NCBI GenBank assembly: GCA_029260165.1 | Contig: JAJDDT010000053.1 | Coordinates: 36,262-100,261 of the forward strand | Direction: 5' to 3' | Source: Phycisphaerae bacterium | GTDB lineage: Bacteria > Planctomycetota > Phycisphaerae > UBA1845 | Length of the DNA: 64,000 nt | Part shown: positions 25,744 to 35,640 of the stretch, piece by piece | Layout: every line of letters begins with the position of its first letter | Numbering within the stretch: the first letter of the stretch is position 1 | The notes under the pieces: generated by a model | Seen by the model: the letters and a program-made list of their open reading frames with translations, nothing else | What the model was told of the DNA's origin: nothing | Databases searched by the model: none | Position numbers and translations under genes: made by a program

Positions 25744-28080
25744 ATGCGACACCGAGCGAGCATCGTGACGATTGCGTTGGCGGGGATGATGGTCGGAGGA
25801 CTGTCGGCTCGTTTGTCGGGGCAGGAGGATCAGGCTGACCTGCCTGATCCCGACGTTCTTGTCGATTTGCATACGGGTATTTTCAATTATTTGCAGGGGC
25901 ATCAGGACGTCGAGGAGTTTTCCCACTACGGCGAAGCTGTCGAATTGTTCACGTCCGTGCTTGAGCGTGATCCCGGAAATCCGACAGCGTTGCTCTTTCG
26001 AGCGCTTTGCCAGGGGCGCATCGGGTTGGCACATCGGGAATCGCGTTTGAAGGTCGGGGACAGGGAAGTCACGCGAATCGAAGGCATCATTGAAATCCGC
26101 GAGAATCCCGACCTGCGCGATCAATACGAACAGGAGAAGGCCGAGTTTGGAAAGATGCTGGCTGACCCGACGCTGGAAGCATCCAGCCGGAGCATTGTTA
26201 CGCTTGAGCATAATACGCTGGAGACGCTTCTGTTCTTTGACAAGCGTCGAGAGGATGCGCCGATCGATCTGTTGAGGTCTGAGATTGCTGAGGCGAAGGT
26301 CAGGATTGCGGAAATTGCACGTCGAGAGCGCCGGATGTACATCGCGATGCTGGATGATCTTGAGCGGATTCTGACGGTTGTTGACGAGCCTGAACCGGTG
26401 ATCCGGTTGCTGGAGGTTGTCGCGAAGACGAAGGCGGCGAGGCTCGATGAAGAGGAGGCCATTGGATTACTGGACGGTGAGATATCCGCCGCTAACGCGA
26501 GCGGTCCGCCGGAAGCACTGCGGGAAGCGTCAGGAGTTGCGTTGGGGGAGGCAGCGGACATACTCGAATCGATCCGGTCCGATCAGCTGACGGAAGAAGA
26601 CGCCATCCGTTCGAAATTTTTTCTGGGTGTTATTCGATTTCGACAGGCGGTTCCGCGTCAGCCGAAGAAGGAACCGGTCGAGCGTGACATGAAGCTGCTC
26701 GACATCGCGGAGCGGATCATGACGGACATCGTGGAGGATGATCCGGCGAGTCAGACGTGGAAGAGTTACGCCGCGTTGTACCTCGGTTTGATCATTCCGA
26801 TTCGGGCGGTGTCCGAATCGACAGAGGCTGCCCGTGATGAGGCGTTTGATGAGGCGCTGAGCAGACTGACCCAGGCGGCTGCGTTGAATATTGTCCGGCC
26901 TGATGATGGTAGCGAGCCGTATTCCTACAGCGATGGTATTCCACTGGTCGTGAGTCGTCAGCGGCAGGTCATCGAGGAAGCGCGCGAGCAACCTGTGGCT
27001 GCCCCTCGGTTTGTGAACGATTTGCGTTTTACGCTTTCGGCTGGGGTTCATCGCGATTCAAACGTTGTCCTGCTCGGAGAGCGGACGGACCTGCCACGCG
27101 GGATCGGTGACAAGGATGACTATGGATTTCGGTTGGGTTTTGTTGTTGACCATACGCTGGACCTTGGTCTTCTTGATCCGGACCTGAAGAAATGGACGTT
27201 GGGTCTGCGCGGGCGGACGTCTCAATTGTGGCATGTCCAGATTGATACGTTTGACGAGCAGGACTACGGTGGCAGTATCGCTTTGCAATACGAACTCGTC
27301 GGTGAAGAGGACGGGCGGGGGCCTGTATTCGCTCAGTTTCAATACGATTTTGATTACACGCTGCTCGGTCGACAGCCGTTTGTGTCGACCAACGCACTTT
27401 CGTGGCGGATTCGTTCCTACCGGGACGAACGTCGCGGAAGTTCAGATGTCTATTTCCGGTTCGAGATTCGTGATTACAGCGAACCGCTTTTCGACGGCAG
27501 GTTCAATCGGGACGGTCACTATTTTCGCCTTGGTTTTTTTCACAGCCACAAAATGCTTGATATGACGCCGATTATCGAGGGTTGGGGGATGCCGGTTTGG
27601 GGTCATGAGAACGATGACGCAATCGCGCAGGAAGACGGGGATTATCCGGCCCGGTATCTCACGCCGTTTGTGGGATTTGAGTATGGTTGGGATTCGACGG
27701 CTGGGGATGAGTTCGATCTTCGGCAGTACAAATTCACGCTCGGTGCGATCGTTCCGCTTGCCTATGGCTTGCAACTGGACACGACGGTCGATTTCACATG
27801 GGAGGACTACCTGGCTGACGGCAGTCTTGTTGATTTTCACCGTCGTGGTCGAGAGGATTTTATCCAGCGGTATGAGATTGGTCTGTCCCGGACGTATGTT
27901 TTGCGTGAAGGAACGCGAGCGAACCGGTACAATGCGGGGATCGACCGGACGGTGATGACGGTCCGGGGTTTTGCTGCGTGGACGCTTGACGACAGTAACG
28001 TCCTGGATCGCTCCGGGCAGGCGATTTTTGAATATGATCGGGTTGCTTATGGAATCAATGTCGCATTCAGTTTCAACTAG
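25744..28080 (+). CDS. TPR-like plus putative outer-membrane beta-barrel protein
   Basis: A 778-residue exported protein. The ATG at 25744 starts a signal peptide (MRHRASIVTIALAGMMVGG). Residues ~35-430 are helical and TPR-like (FSHYGEAVELFTSVLERDPGN with paired helices). From about residue 430, after DLRFTLSAGVHRDSNVVL, the sequence alternates polar and aromatic residues as in amphipathic beta strands (YGFRLGFVVDHTLDLG, VFAQFQYDFDYTLL, YFRLGFFHSH). It ends AYGINVAFSFN, an aromatic-terminated last strand typical of outer-membrane barrels recognised by BamA. The FecR-like gene starts 10 nt after the stop, suggesting translational coupling. It could be an exporter or polysaccharide-related pore; that is inference. 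Confidence 0.75.
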   Translation: MRHRASIVTIALAGMMVGGLSARLSGQEDQADLPDPDVLVDLHTGIFNYLQGHQDVEEFSHYGEAVELFTSVLERDPGNPTALLFRALCQGRIGLAHRESRLKVGDREVTRIEGIIEIRENPDLRDQYEQEKAEFGKMLADPTLEASSRSIVTLEHNTLETLLFFDKRREDAPIDLLRSEIAEAKVRIAEIARRERRMYIAMLDDLERILTVVDEPEPVIRLLEVVAKTKAARLDEEEAIGLLDGEISAANASGPPEALREASGVALGEAADILESIRSDQLTEEDAIRSKFFLGVIRFRQAVPRQPKKEPVERDMKLLDIAERIMTDIVEDDPASQTWKSYAALYLGLIIPIRAVSESTEAARDEAFDEALSRLTQAAALNIVRPDDGSEPYSYSDGIPLVVSRQRQVIEEAREQPVAAPRFVNDLRFTLSAGVHRDSNVVLLGERTDLPRGIGDKDDYGFRLGFVVDHTLDLGLLDPDLKKWTLGLRGRTSQLWHVQIDTFDEQDYGGSIALQYELVGEEDGRGPVFAQFQYDFDYTLLGRQPFVSTNALSWRIRSYRDERRGSSDVYFRFEIRDYSEPLFDGRFNRDGHYFRLGFFHSHKMLDMTPIIEGWGMPVWGHENDDAIAQEDGDYPARYLTPFVGFEYGWDSTAGDEFDLRQYKFTLGAIVPLAYGLQLDTTVDFTWEDYLADGSLVDFHRRGREDFIQRYEIGLSRTYVLREGTRANRYNAGIDRTVMTVRGFAAWTLDDSNVLDRSGQAIFEYDRVAYGINVAFSFN

Positions 28081-28090
28081 GATTGAGCGA

Positions 28091-29182
28091 ATGGGTGGTC
28101 ATGTCGGTGCGTCGTTGAGACACAGGACGTTGACAGCCTTGGTCGTTTTGACGTTATTCGGTCTCGCTTCCGGTCAAATCGACGGGTCCGAAAGCCTTGG
28201 GTTTGTGACCGCTCAAACCGGCAGGGGAGCGACCCGCGGACTGGACGGCGATCCTTTTGACACACGAGCGGATTCATTTTCGGACGTGTCCAACGGCCTT
28301 TCTGTCGGCGACGGCGTCGCGACGTATCGCGATTCGACTGCCGTGGTGACTCTGCCGGATTACGGGGCTATTGTTCAGTTAGGCGGCTCCACTGAATTTG
28401 AATTGACGGAGGATCGGCTGGGCGGGTTGGGTTTCCCGGCGACAATGACGATCTCGTCCGGGACCGTATCGGTGCTCCGCCGAGGGGATGCTGATCGTTG
28501 GATGTTGCTCGTGGGACAGCATCGACGAAACGCACGAAATGCGGGATTTGTGTTGGTTCGGAACGGATCGGTAACATTGACAGTTGATCGCAGCGACATC
28601 TCGTGTCTTGCTCTTGCCGGCGAAGCCATCTGGTTTGACGGTGCGCCTCCGGCGGGTCCGTTGATCAATGCTTCGGGGGCTGTTGTACCACAGGGAGGTC
28701 TGGCTATTCCGCAGGGGTCGCGCGTGGTTGCTCAACGAGTGGACGATCGCATTTCGCAGGATGTGGATTCGGTGTCGCTCGCGTATTCCGGGGTCGTGGA
28801 CACGATGTATGCGTTTGGACTGGACCAGGGCAGCCAATGGGTGCGACAAGCGGAACAGGGTGATTTCACACCGGTTCGCGGGTCGTCGCGTGCGGCTGCG
28901 GAGGCGTTTAGTGCTCAGGTTGGTGTGTCGCAGTCGGCGTTTGATCAGCCACGAAGTCAGGTTGTAGCACCGGCACCAACGACATCGATTCGTACGGTGA
29001 CCGCGGCGAATTCGAATCCCGCCAATGCGCTGATTGCGTCCGGAATCCCGTCGAACGTGGTGGTCGGACAGCGGTTGAGGCGGTCGCGTATTATTGGAAA
29101 TCCCGGAACGACGGGCGTGTCGGGGTTGCGATTTAATCCCAACGCGGAGCAGTTGATTCGCCTGTCGGGAAGTGTGCGGTAG
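28091..29182 (+). CDS. FecR-domain-like secreted protein
   Basis: A 363-residue exported protein. The ATG at 28091 follows AGGA by 7 nt and opens a signal peptide (RHRTLTALVVLTLFGLASG). The body fits a FecR-type beta domain: NGLSVGDGVATYRDSTAVVT, then YGAIVQLGGSTEFEL and ISSGTVSVLRRG, as in secreted FecR proteins that sit beside outer-membrane barrels. The Ser/Ala/Pro-rich C-terminal third (~275-340) looks disordered. The gene starts 10 nt after the barrel gene's stop, so the two products probably act together. There is no membrane anti-sigma part, so a signalling role like that of FecR is not expected. Confidence 0.65.
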   Translation: MGGHVGASLRHRTLTALVVLTLFGLASGQIDGSESLGFVTAQTGRGATRGLDGDPFDTRADSFSDVSNGLSVGDGVATYRDSTAVVTLPDYGAIVQLGGSTEFELTEDRLGGLGFPATMTISSGTVSVLRRGDADRWMLLVGQHRRNARNAGFVLVRNGSVTLTVDRSDISCLALAGEAIWFDGAPPAGPLINASGAVVPQGGLAIPQGSRVVAQRVDDRISQDVDSVSLAYSGVVDTMYAFGLDQGSQWVRQAEQGDFTPVRGSSRAAAEAFSAQVGVSQSAFDQPRSQVVAPAPTTSIRTVTAANSNPANALIASGIPSNVVVGQRLRRSRIIGNPGTTGVSGLRFNPNAEQLIRLSGSVR

Positions 29183-29273
29183 GGGAAAACGGGTAGATGA
29201 GGTGGTGTCGGCTGGGTAGGCTGGCTGTCACAACGAGATGTGGAACGATTCAGGGATGGATGTGGGAGGGGTA

Positions 29274-29289
29274 GCCGTCGCAAGGCGGC
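29274..29289 (+). other. GCAA-loop hairpin next to the RBS of the Ig-like lipoprotein gene
   Basis: GCCGTC-GCAA-GGCGGC can form a 6-bp stem with one G-U pair and a GCAA tetraloop, ending six nt before the GAGG of the next gene. It may affect initiation; this is only a sequence-level observation. Confidence 0.3.
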
Positions 29290-29304
29290 GATTGTGAGGT
29301 GAGC

Positions 29305-32300
29305 ATGTTTGGTAGAACATCCGTGATGTACGGTAAGCGTATCGGAATTCTGGTGTTGGCGTTGTTTTTCGCCTGCACCGCGATCGTCGGTTGTCAGGTT
29401 GAGGGGACGAATCTTGATCCTCCAGTCGAACCCGTGGCGGGAATTGTACCGCCGTTGGCACAATTCCTGGAAGCGTTCGTCTCGGCTGAGCGGAGCCTGA
29501 TCATTCGCGGGGACGTGGATGAAGGTCGCGGCGAGTTGGCGGTGGAGTCTTCGGTTTGCGCGACGTTCGAGTGGGTGCTCGAGGTGATTGAGCGTGACGA
29601 CAGCGGCAGGATTGTCTCGCGCACACCGCTGGCGTCTTTGAGTCGCCCGTTTCTTGATGTGGTTCTTCCCGGAATCGATCAGATATCGGCGCAGAGTGTC
29701 GCCAGGATTCTCGACGTGCTTTCCGACCCCGGGGCTGACGGAACCGAGATTATTGCCACGGTGACCATTCGATCGACGGCTGATGCGGGGGAAAACTGCA
29801 CGCCCGCGGAGGCTGTGAACGAGGTGGTCACGCGTGAACTGACGTTGTTCGTTACCCGCCGTGGAGGTCCGCTGACGGTTACGCTGTCATCTGCGGGTGG
29901 CAGCCGGGTTGCACCCGGCGAGACGCTGGAATTGTCTGCGGTGATCAGTGGTGGTCGACCGTTTCTGGACGATCCGTTTCCCTGCGATGGTCTTCGTGCG
30001 GGGCTTCGCCCTGGCAACAGCGGCACACCGTACGAGGTTGACTGGAATCTGACGGTCAGTGACGTCCTTCTTGATCCGGACAGTGTCGGTTCTGATGCGT
30101 TGTTCGAGGTCGATTGTCTCGAATTGGGTGACGGTGTGACCGAGACGCGTGGATTGTACACCGCTCCGAACGTGACGGGCAACGTGTTGGCTTCGATCGC
30201 GGTTGTGGATGCGCGTGGTAATCGATCGACGGCGTCGCTGTCGATCGTTGTTGGTTCGCCGGAAGCGTTGACGTTTGCGCAGGCATCGATTGAAGCAACG
30301 CGGATCGCCCCCGGTGACATGACCAATATCATCGTTGAACCTGAGGGAGGCACCGCACCGTACGACGTGACCATTGAGCTGGCCAATACCGCATCGGAGC
30401 GGATTGGGGACCTGCGAATCGGCAGCGGAGCGGCTTCTGCGAGCACGGGTTGTACCAATCTGACCGGCGGTTCCACATGCGAGGCGATCTATGCCGCGTT
30501 GGCAGACAAAACCGGCAACGATCTGATTCGGATCACGGCGATTGACGCGGTCGGCGACGAGATTTCAACGACGATTCCACTGACGGTCGCCTCTGCGCAG
30601 ACCCTGTCGCTGAGCGTGACGGCTGCTCCGCCGGTTATTTTCTTCTCGGGTGGAATGGGGACGTTGACCGCAAACGTCGCTGGCGGGACGGAGCCTTATC
30701 AGGTCTGCTTCGAGATCGAACCGGGTTCGATCGACGGCATGACGTTGAGCACGGACGCGGGCGGTGCGGGGTGTTCGGGAATCGGTAGCCTGACCAACTG
30801 TTCGTGCGGATTGATGCGTCCCGACGCGAACTCACCGGCACCGGCGACGCGACTCATCACGGCTGGTGGTAATGAAGGATTCGTCACGGTCCGGGTACAG
30901 GCGGAGGACGCCGTCGGCGATGCATCGACGCAGTTCGTCAGTATCGACGTCAGCCGATTTTCCGGCACCGGCCAGGTAAGCATTACAGATCTGATTGTTG
31001 ATGCCCACACGGACGGCGATCCCACCGACGATGCGAGCGAGGATTGTCTTCGTGTCGGCGACGATGGTACGGGAAGCCCGGTTGAAACGGTTGCGTTGGA
31101 CATGATGTTCACTGGCGGGATTGGCCCGTTTGACATCAAATGGACGACGAGCCGGAACGACCTTGGGAGTTTTGATCCCGACGACAGCGACGTGGATATG
31201 ATTGAAATCCGATCGGTCACGGCGGCGACCTGGTACCCCGATCTTCCGTTCGCCGCAGACGCAACCGTGGATTTTACGGGCGAAATCGTTGACACACGCA
31301 TCATCGGATCGGGTGACAGCATCACCAAAACCGTGAGGTTGCACTTCGCAGCCGTGGCGAATAACAGCGGTGCGGTTTGCGATGGGCGGGACGTCACGCT
31401 TTTTGGCGGTCCCGCGGGTCAGACCGAATATCAATGGCGTGATCCTGCGAGCGTTGCGGTCGACGTCGACGGGCTTGATACGGACCGATTGCTTTCGCCT
31501 GCCGTCGGTGGGACATACTCGCTGACGATTGTTACCGCAGATGGGTGTCTTGACACCGCCACGACCGATGTCGTAGTCAATGAGGTCCCGGTCGCGGACC
31601 CGGGTATGGACCTGCTGGGGGCGAATGGGATTTGCGGAAATGAGCCAATCACGGTTGGCGCGCCGATGCCGGCGATGGGCGGTACGCCTCCGTTCGACTG
31701 CGCGTGGGTTGGAAGCGGCGCTCCGTTCCTGAGCGACACCAACGCATGTGACCCTCTGTTCGATCCGCAGGACGAAGATTTCATGACCGTGCGATACGCC
31801 TTGACGCTGACGGTCACCGACAGTTCCTCGACGATGTGCGGGAGTGCGGCTGAGACCATTGAAATCGACGTGTTCCCGGTACCGACCGCGTTTGCGGGAG
31901 GGGACATGTCCGTTTGTGCGGATGAGCCTCTGATGTTGGGCGGTTTCCCCGCAGCGACCGGTGGTGTCGGCGGATACGCGTTCGAGTGGGCTGGTCCCTG
32001 CGTCGGATTCCTTGATGACCCGACACTGCCCAATCCGACCATCGATCCGCCCGACGACACGGAGATGGTCTGCGATTTCACGTTGAGCGCGACGGATTTG
32101 AACGGATGTATCGCGACAGACGACGTCACCATCACGGTCAATTCGGTTCCCGTTCCCGATCCGGGCATGAGCATGATCGGGCCAAACTCGGTTTGTGCCG
32201 CCCCGGGGAGGCAAATCGGCGGCAGTCCGTCAGCCACCGGTGGCACACCGCCCTATACCTATGAGTGGACCGGTACCTGTGCGTCGTTCCTCGACGACGT

Positions 32301-33915
32301 GACTGCGGAGAATCCGTTTTTTGAACCGCTTAATAACAAGGATCTGACGTGTACGCTGTTCCTGACGGTGACCGACGCGGACAATTGTGATGCCACCTCG
32401 GGCCTGGTTCTGATTGAGATCGATCCGTCTCCGACGGCGGACGCGGGGATGGACGAAACAATCTGCTCGGGCGACGTGACGTTGCTCGGCGGGGTTGATG
32501 CAGTCTCCGGAGGCACGCCGCCTTACGTTATCACCTGGTCGAGCACGCCGGGTTGCGTGGGGTTGCTTGATTCGACAACGATCGAGAATCCGACGTTTGA
32601 TACGTCAGCCAGCGGTTTTGTCGGAACATGCACCTTCACGCTTGACGTGACCGACAGCACCGGATGTGGTGATCAGGACATGGTTTCAATCACAGTTGGG
32701 GAGAATCCGACGGCGGATGCGGGTATGGATTTGACCGGTGCAAACGGTGTTTGTGATAACGAAGACCCGATGATCGGCGGTTCGCCGGCCGTGGTGGGTG
32801 GAACCGGTCCGTTTGATTTTGCATGGACCGGCACATGCGTGGATATGGGGTTCGTCAGCAATCCCGCCATCGCCAATCCGATGATCTCCCCACCCGACGA
32901 CACGTCGGCGATGTGCGATCTGTTGTTGACGGTGACCGATGCCAACGTTTGCATCGACACCGACATGATCAGCGTCGATATTTCTCCATCGTCCGTTGTT
33001 AACGCAGGGTTGGACTTCACTCTTTGCCCGGGCGACATGCAGCAGATTGGTGGTTCACCAACGGTGTCCGGTGGAACGGCTCCCTTAACGATTCAATGGA
33101 TCGGTGCCAGCCTGGATGATACCACTGCCGCCAACCCGGTTTTCACCGCGCCCGTAAACGATGGTGCAGCCATACAACCGTTCAACTTCACGGTTCAGGT
33201 TACCAGTGACGCGAATACCTGTACGTCTCGCAATCAGGATGGGATGAGTATCGACGTGCGTCCGTCAACGAACATTACCATGCAGCCTCCGGCGATGGTG
33301 ATGGGGCAGACCGGCGACAGTGTGACCATCACGCTCGATGCGACGGGTGACATGGTGGCGCTCCAGTGGCAATTCGCTTCAAACGGTGTTGATTTTGTTG
33401 ATCTGACCGATGGTGGTCGAATCAGCGGGACGACGACGGGTTCATTGACAATTGACCCGGTCAACAGCACGGATGAGGGTTCCTATCAGTGCATTGTTGA
33501 TGGAACCTGCGACGCCGGTGCCATCACATCTTCGGTGGCAGAACTCACGGTTCAATGCCCGGTCGATCCGCCGACGGTGATGACGCCGAGCGTGTGCTCC
33601 TGTTTTGAATCCGGATCGATGAACCAGACGATCTCTGTCGTCGGTGGTGGTGACAATCGCTTGTTTCAATGGCAGAAACTTGATGTGTCGTCCGGCCTGT
33701 TCGTCAATATCCTGGACTTCATCGATGACATGGGCATGCCGCTTCAAAACATCGAACCGGATTCCGTCATCACCGACACATTGGAGTTTACGACGGCCGA
33801 CAGTGGCCAGCACCCGGGTCGATATCATTGTGTCGTGTCCAATCAATGCGGCAGCGTCATTTCTGATGAGATTGAATTGTTCGTGCAATCCGCACCCTGC
33901 GTGGCTTGTCCATGA
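29305..33915 (+). CDS. Giant Ig/PKD-like repeat lipoprotein
   Basis: A 1536-residue surface lipoprotein. The ATG at 29305 has GAGG five nt upstream; the signal MFGRTSVMYGKRIGILVLAL...AIVGC has its lipobox Cys at residue 30. Three or four Ig-like domains (~190-560) precede a series of about six repeats of ~90 residues (roughly 750-1260). Each carries VPVADPGMD-like starts, a GGTPPY or GGTGPF turn and a W-(V/T)G segment, as in PKD/SprB-type repeats. Two further Ig-like domains at the C-terminus contain the typical DEGSYQCIVDG pattern. Cys pairs recur within repeats, suggesting disulfides outside the cytoplasm. It is probably an adhesin or S-layer-associated protein. It is followed 42 nt later by the next secreted protein. 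Confidence 0.8.
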   Translation: MFGRTSVMYGKRIGILVLALFFACTAIVGCQVEGTNLDPPVEPVAGIVPPLAQFLEAFVSAERSLIIRGDVDEGRGELAVESSVCATFEWVLEVIERDDSGRIVSRTPLASLSRPFLDVVLPGIDQISAQSVARILDVLSDPGADGTEIIATVTIRSTADAGENCTPAEAVNEVVTRELTLFVTRRGGPLTVTLSSAGGSRVAPGETLELSAVISGGRPFLDDPFPCDGLRAGLRPGNSGTPYEVDWNLTVSDVLLDPDSVGSDALFEVDCLELGDGVTETRGLYTAPNVTGNVLASIAVVDARGNRSTASLSIVVGSPEALTFAQASIEATRIAPGDMTNIIVEPEGGTAPYDVTIELANTASERIGDLRIGSGAASASTGCTNLTGGSTCEAIYAALADKTGNDLIRITAIDAVGDEISTTIPLTVASAQTLSLSVTAAPPVIFFSGGMGTLTANVAGGTEPYQVCFEIEPGSIDGMTLSTDAGGAGCSGIGSLTNCSCGLMRPDANSPAPATRLITAGGNEGFVTVRVQAEDAVGDASTQFVSIDVSRFSGTGQVSITDLIVDAHTDGDPTDDASEDCLRVGDDGTGSPVETVALDMMFTGGIGPFDIKWTTSRNDLGSFDPDDSDVDMIEIRSVTAATWYPDLPFAADATVDFTGEIVDTRIIGSGDSITKTVRLHFAAVANNSGAVCDGRDVTLFGGPAGQTEYQWRDPASVAVDVDGLDTDRLLSPAVGGTYSLTIVTADGCLDTATTDVVVNEVPVADPGMDLLGANGICGNEPITVGAPMPAMGGTPPFDCAWVGSGAPFLSDTNACDPLFDPQDEDFMTVRYALTLTVTDSSSTMCGSAAETIEIDVFPVPTAFAGGDMSVCADEPLMLGGFPAATGGVGGYAFEWAGPCVGFLDDPTLPNPTIDPPDDTEMVCDFTLSATDLNGCIATDDVTITVNSVPVPDPGMSMIGPNSVCAAPGRQIGGSPSATGGTPPYTYEWTGTCASFLDDVTAENPFFEPLNNKDLTCTLFLTVTDADNCDATSGLVLIEIDPSPTADAGMDETICSGDVTLLGGVDAVSGGTPPYVITWSSTPGCVGLLDSTTIENPTFDTSASGFVGTCTFTLDVTDSTGCGDQDMVSITVGENPTADAGMDLTGANGVCDNEDPMIGGSPAVVGGTGPFDFAWTGTCVDMGFVSNPAIANPMISPPDDTSAMCDLLLTVTDANVCIDTDMISVDISPSSVVNAGLDFTLCPGDMQQIGGSPTVSGGTAPLTIQWIGASLDDTTAANPVFTAPVNDGAAIQPFNFTVQVTSDANTCTSRNQDGMSIDVRPSTNITMQPPAMVMGQTGDSVTITLDATGDMVALQWQFASNGVDFVDLTDGGRISGTTTGSLTIDPVNSTDEGSYQCIVDGTCDAGAITSSVAELTVQCPVDPPTVMTPSVCSCFESGSMNQTISVVGGGDNRLFQWQKLDVSSGLFVNILDFIDDMGMPLQNIEPDSVITDTLEFTTADSGQHPGRYHCVVSNQCGSVISDEIELFVQSAPCVACP

Positions 33916-33957
33916 CTTCGGTAACAGTGGTACGGTAGTATTTGAAAGGATCTGAAC

Positions 33958-35640
33958 ATGAACGCACATCGGTACGCCGGCAGACCCCTGGTGGCCGTCC
34001 TGCTCTGTTGCCTGACGTTGGTTTTGTTTTCAGCCGATAGGGCATGGGGACAATCGCGTTTTGGCACGGTTCCGTTGAGCAATGACGAGTTGGAGGGTGT
34101 GTTCGATTTTGTCGCGCGAATCGTCGAGGATGACGGAACGGTGACGCGTGTCGGCACAACGGGACGACGTATGACGGTTCCGAATCTGGCGGCAGCTCGA
34201 ATACTAAATCGTCTCGACATCGACGGCGACGGGTTGGCGGACAATTCCCGTGATACCGACGGTGATGGTCTGCCGGACAACTGGGAATCGGGTGGATTCG
34301 AATCGCTGACCGCAGCGGGGATTCGCGTTGACCGGACGGTCTTTTTTCCCGCTCCCACACCGATCGTCCCGGGCACGCCACCCACGCCGATCTTCACGCG
34401 ACTGGCGATTGCGACAAGCGCGCTCGATCCCGACACCGACGATGACGGCATCTCTGATTTTGTCGAGGTCTTCGGGTTGATGTTCATCGACGAGAACGGA
34501 AACGGTCGGCTCGATAACGACCTGGAGTGGAATGACAAGAACGGCGACGGACTGCCGAGTCCCGGTGAATTTCCACTGGACAATTCGCAATCGGGAAACG
34601 CCTTCCGACTCCTGCACGATTTTGATGGATTTGTGTTCACCGATCCAACCAACGCCGACACGGATGGCGACTCGCTGCGCGACGGGAGCGATGACGATCC
34701 GCTGATCAATCCACGCGCGTTCGGGAGCAACATCACGATCATCCCCCGGTTCGACGCCGAGGACATCGACAAGGACGGTCTGGGCAACGGGATGGACATG
34801 GGCAACGATCTGGTCATGTCCGACGGTGCCGGCGTTCCGGAGGATTTTCAAGCTATCGATAACCCCGAAAATATTGCCGATCTGCTGTCATTCTTCAGAC
34901 GCGATCTGTTGCAGGAAACACCGGAACCGGTTGTTCCCGAGTCAGCTATTGAAGACCTCCTGGGCGCTGACTGGGACGGCAACGGATTGTGGCGAACCAC
35001 GGACGTTAGAACCTGGTCTCTGGTGATCGATCCGAGCGACCCGGAGAATCTCCCTGCGGAAAGTGATTTTGTCATCGATGGACAGAATCTGTTCGCAACG
35101 CAGACCTATGCAGAGCTGGAGGCGGTCTTCAACGATTCGTCGTGGGATCCGTACGGTGGTCGCGGGATTGGTTTGGGATGGCAGAATCTGCTCGAACCAT
35201 CCGGAAAAACCCAGTTTATTCCCGATCGACGTGTCTGGTCGATTCTCTATTCCTGGCGAATGCCAGGATTCGATATTGACGGTGACGGGTTCGTCGGCGT
35301 CCCCAATATCTCCGCGTCGGCCATCCGATCCGATCGCGAAGGCGGCGAAATTGCAACCGTCGGGTTGGCTCGAACTTCCAGCGGAACCCTGACCATCAGC
35401 AATGAGATTCCCATCGCCGACGCCGATGGTTTGGAGGCCAGACCGTTCGACGATCGTATTCGCATCGTCGATGCACCGGACACGGAGGATGGTACGGCTG
35501 TGGACAACGCGCTCGACGGGCAAATTGACGCCCCCGAAGGATTCCCAGCCATTCCACTCGGTGGATGCGCCCCCATCGGATTCGTGCCCCTTCTTTCGAT
35601 GATCGCGGGACTGTCACTGGTGAGACGTCGGTTGCGATAA
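33958..35640 (+). CDS. Secreted calcium-repeat protein with Cys-GFVP C-terminal tag
   Basis: A 560-residue exported protein. The start at 33958 follows AAAGGA by 7-8 nt; the signal peptide is MNAHRYAGRPLVAVLLCCLT...AWG. TSP3/EF-hand-like acidic repeats occur near 87-106 (DIDGDGLADN, DTDGDGLPDNW), ~155-200 and ~235-250 (DTDGDSLRDGSDDD). The C-terminus is a tripartite sorting-type tail: Cys537, a hydrophobic run IGFVPLLSMIAGLSLV, then RRRLR. This tail aligns without a gap, except for one residue at the very end, with that of the protein at 36556-38238. It is the pattern of sortase/exosortase/rhombosortase-type signals but matches none I know by name. Function unknown; surface anchoring is inferred. 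Confidence 0.8.
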   Translation: MNAHRYAGRPLVAVLLCCLTLVLFSADRAWGQSRFGTVPLSNDELEGVFDFVARIVEDDGTVTRVGTTGRRMTVPNLAAARILNRLDIDGDGLADNSRDTDGDGLPDNWESGGFESLTAAGIRVDRTVFFPAPTPIVPGTPPTPIFTRLAIATSALDPDTDDDGISDFVEVFGLMFIDENGNGRLDNDLEWNDKNGDGLPSPGEFPLDNSQSGNAFRLLHDFDGFVFTDPTNADTDGDSLRDGSDDDPLINPRAFGSNITIIPRFDAEDIDKDGLGNGMDMGNDLVMSDGAGVPEDFQAIDNPENIADLLSFFRRDLLQETPEPVVPESAIEDLLGADWDGNGLWRTTDVRTWSLVIDPSDPENLPAESDFVIDGQNLFATQTYAELEAVFNDSSWDPYGGRGIGLGWQNLLEPSGKTQFIPDRRVWSILYSWRMPGFDIDGDGFVGVPNISASAIRSDREGGEIATVGLARTSSGTLTISNEIPIADADGLEARPFDDRIRIVDAPDTEDGTAVDNALDGQIDAPEGFPAIPLGGCAPIGFVPLLSMIAGLSLVRRRLR

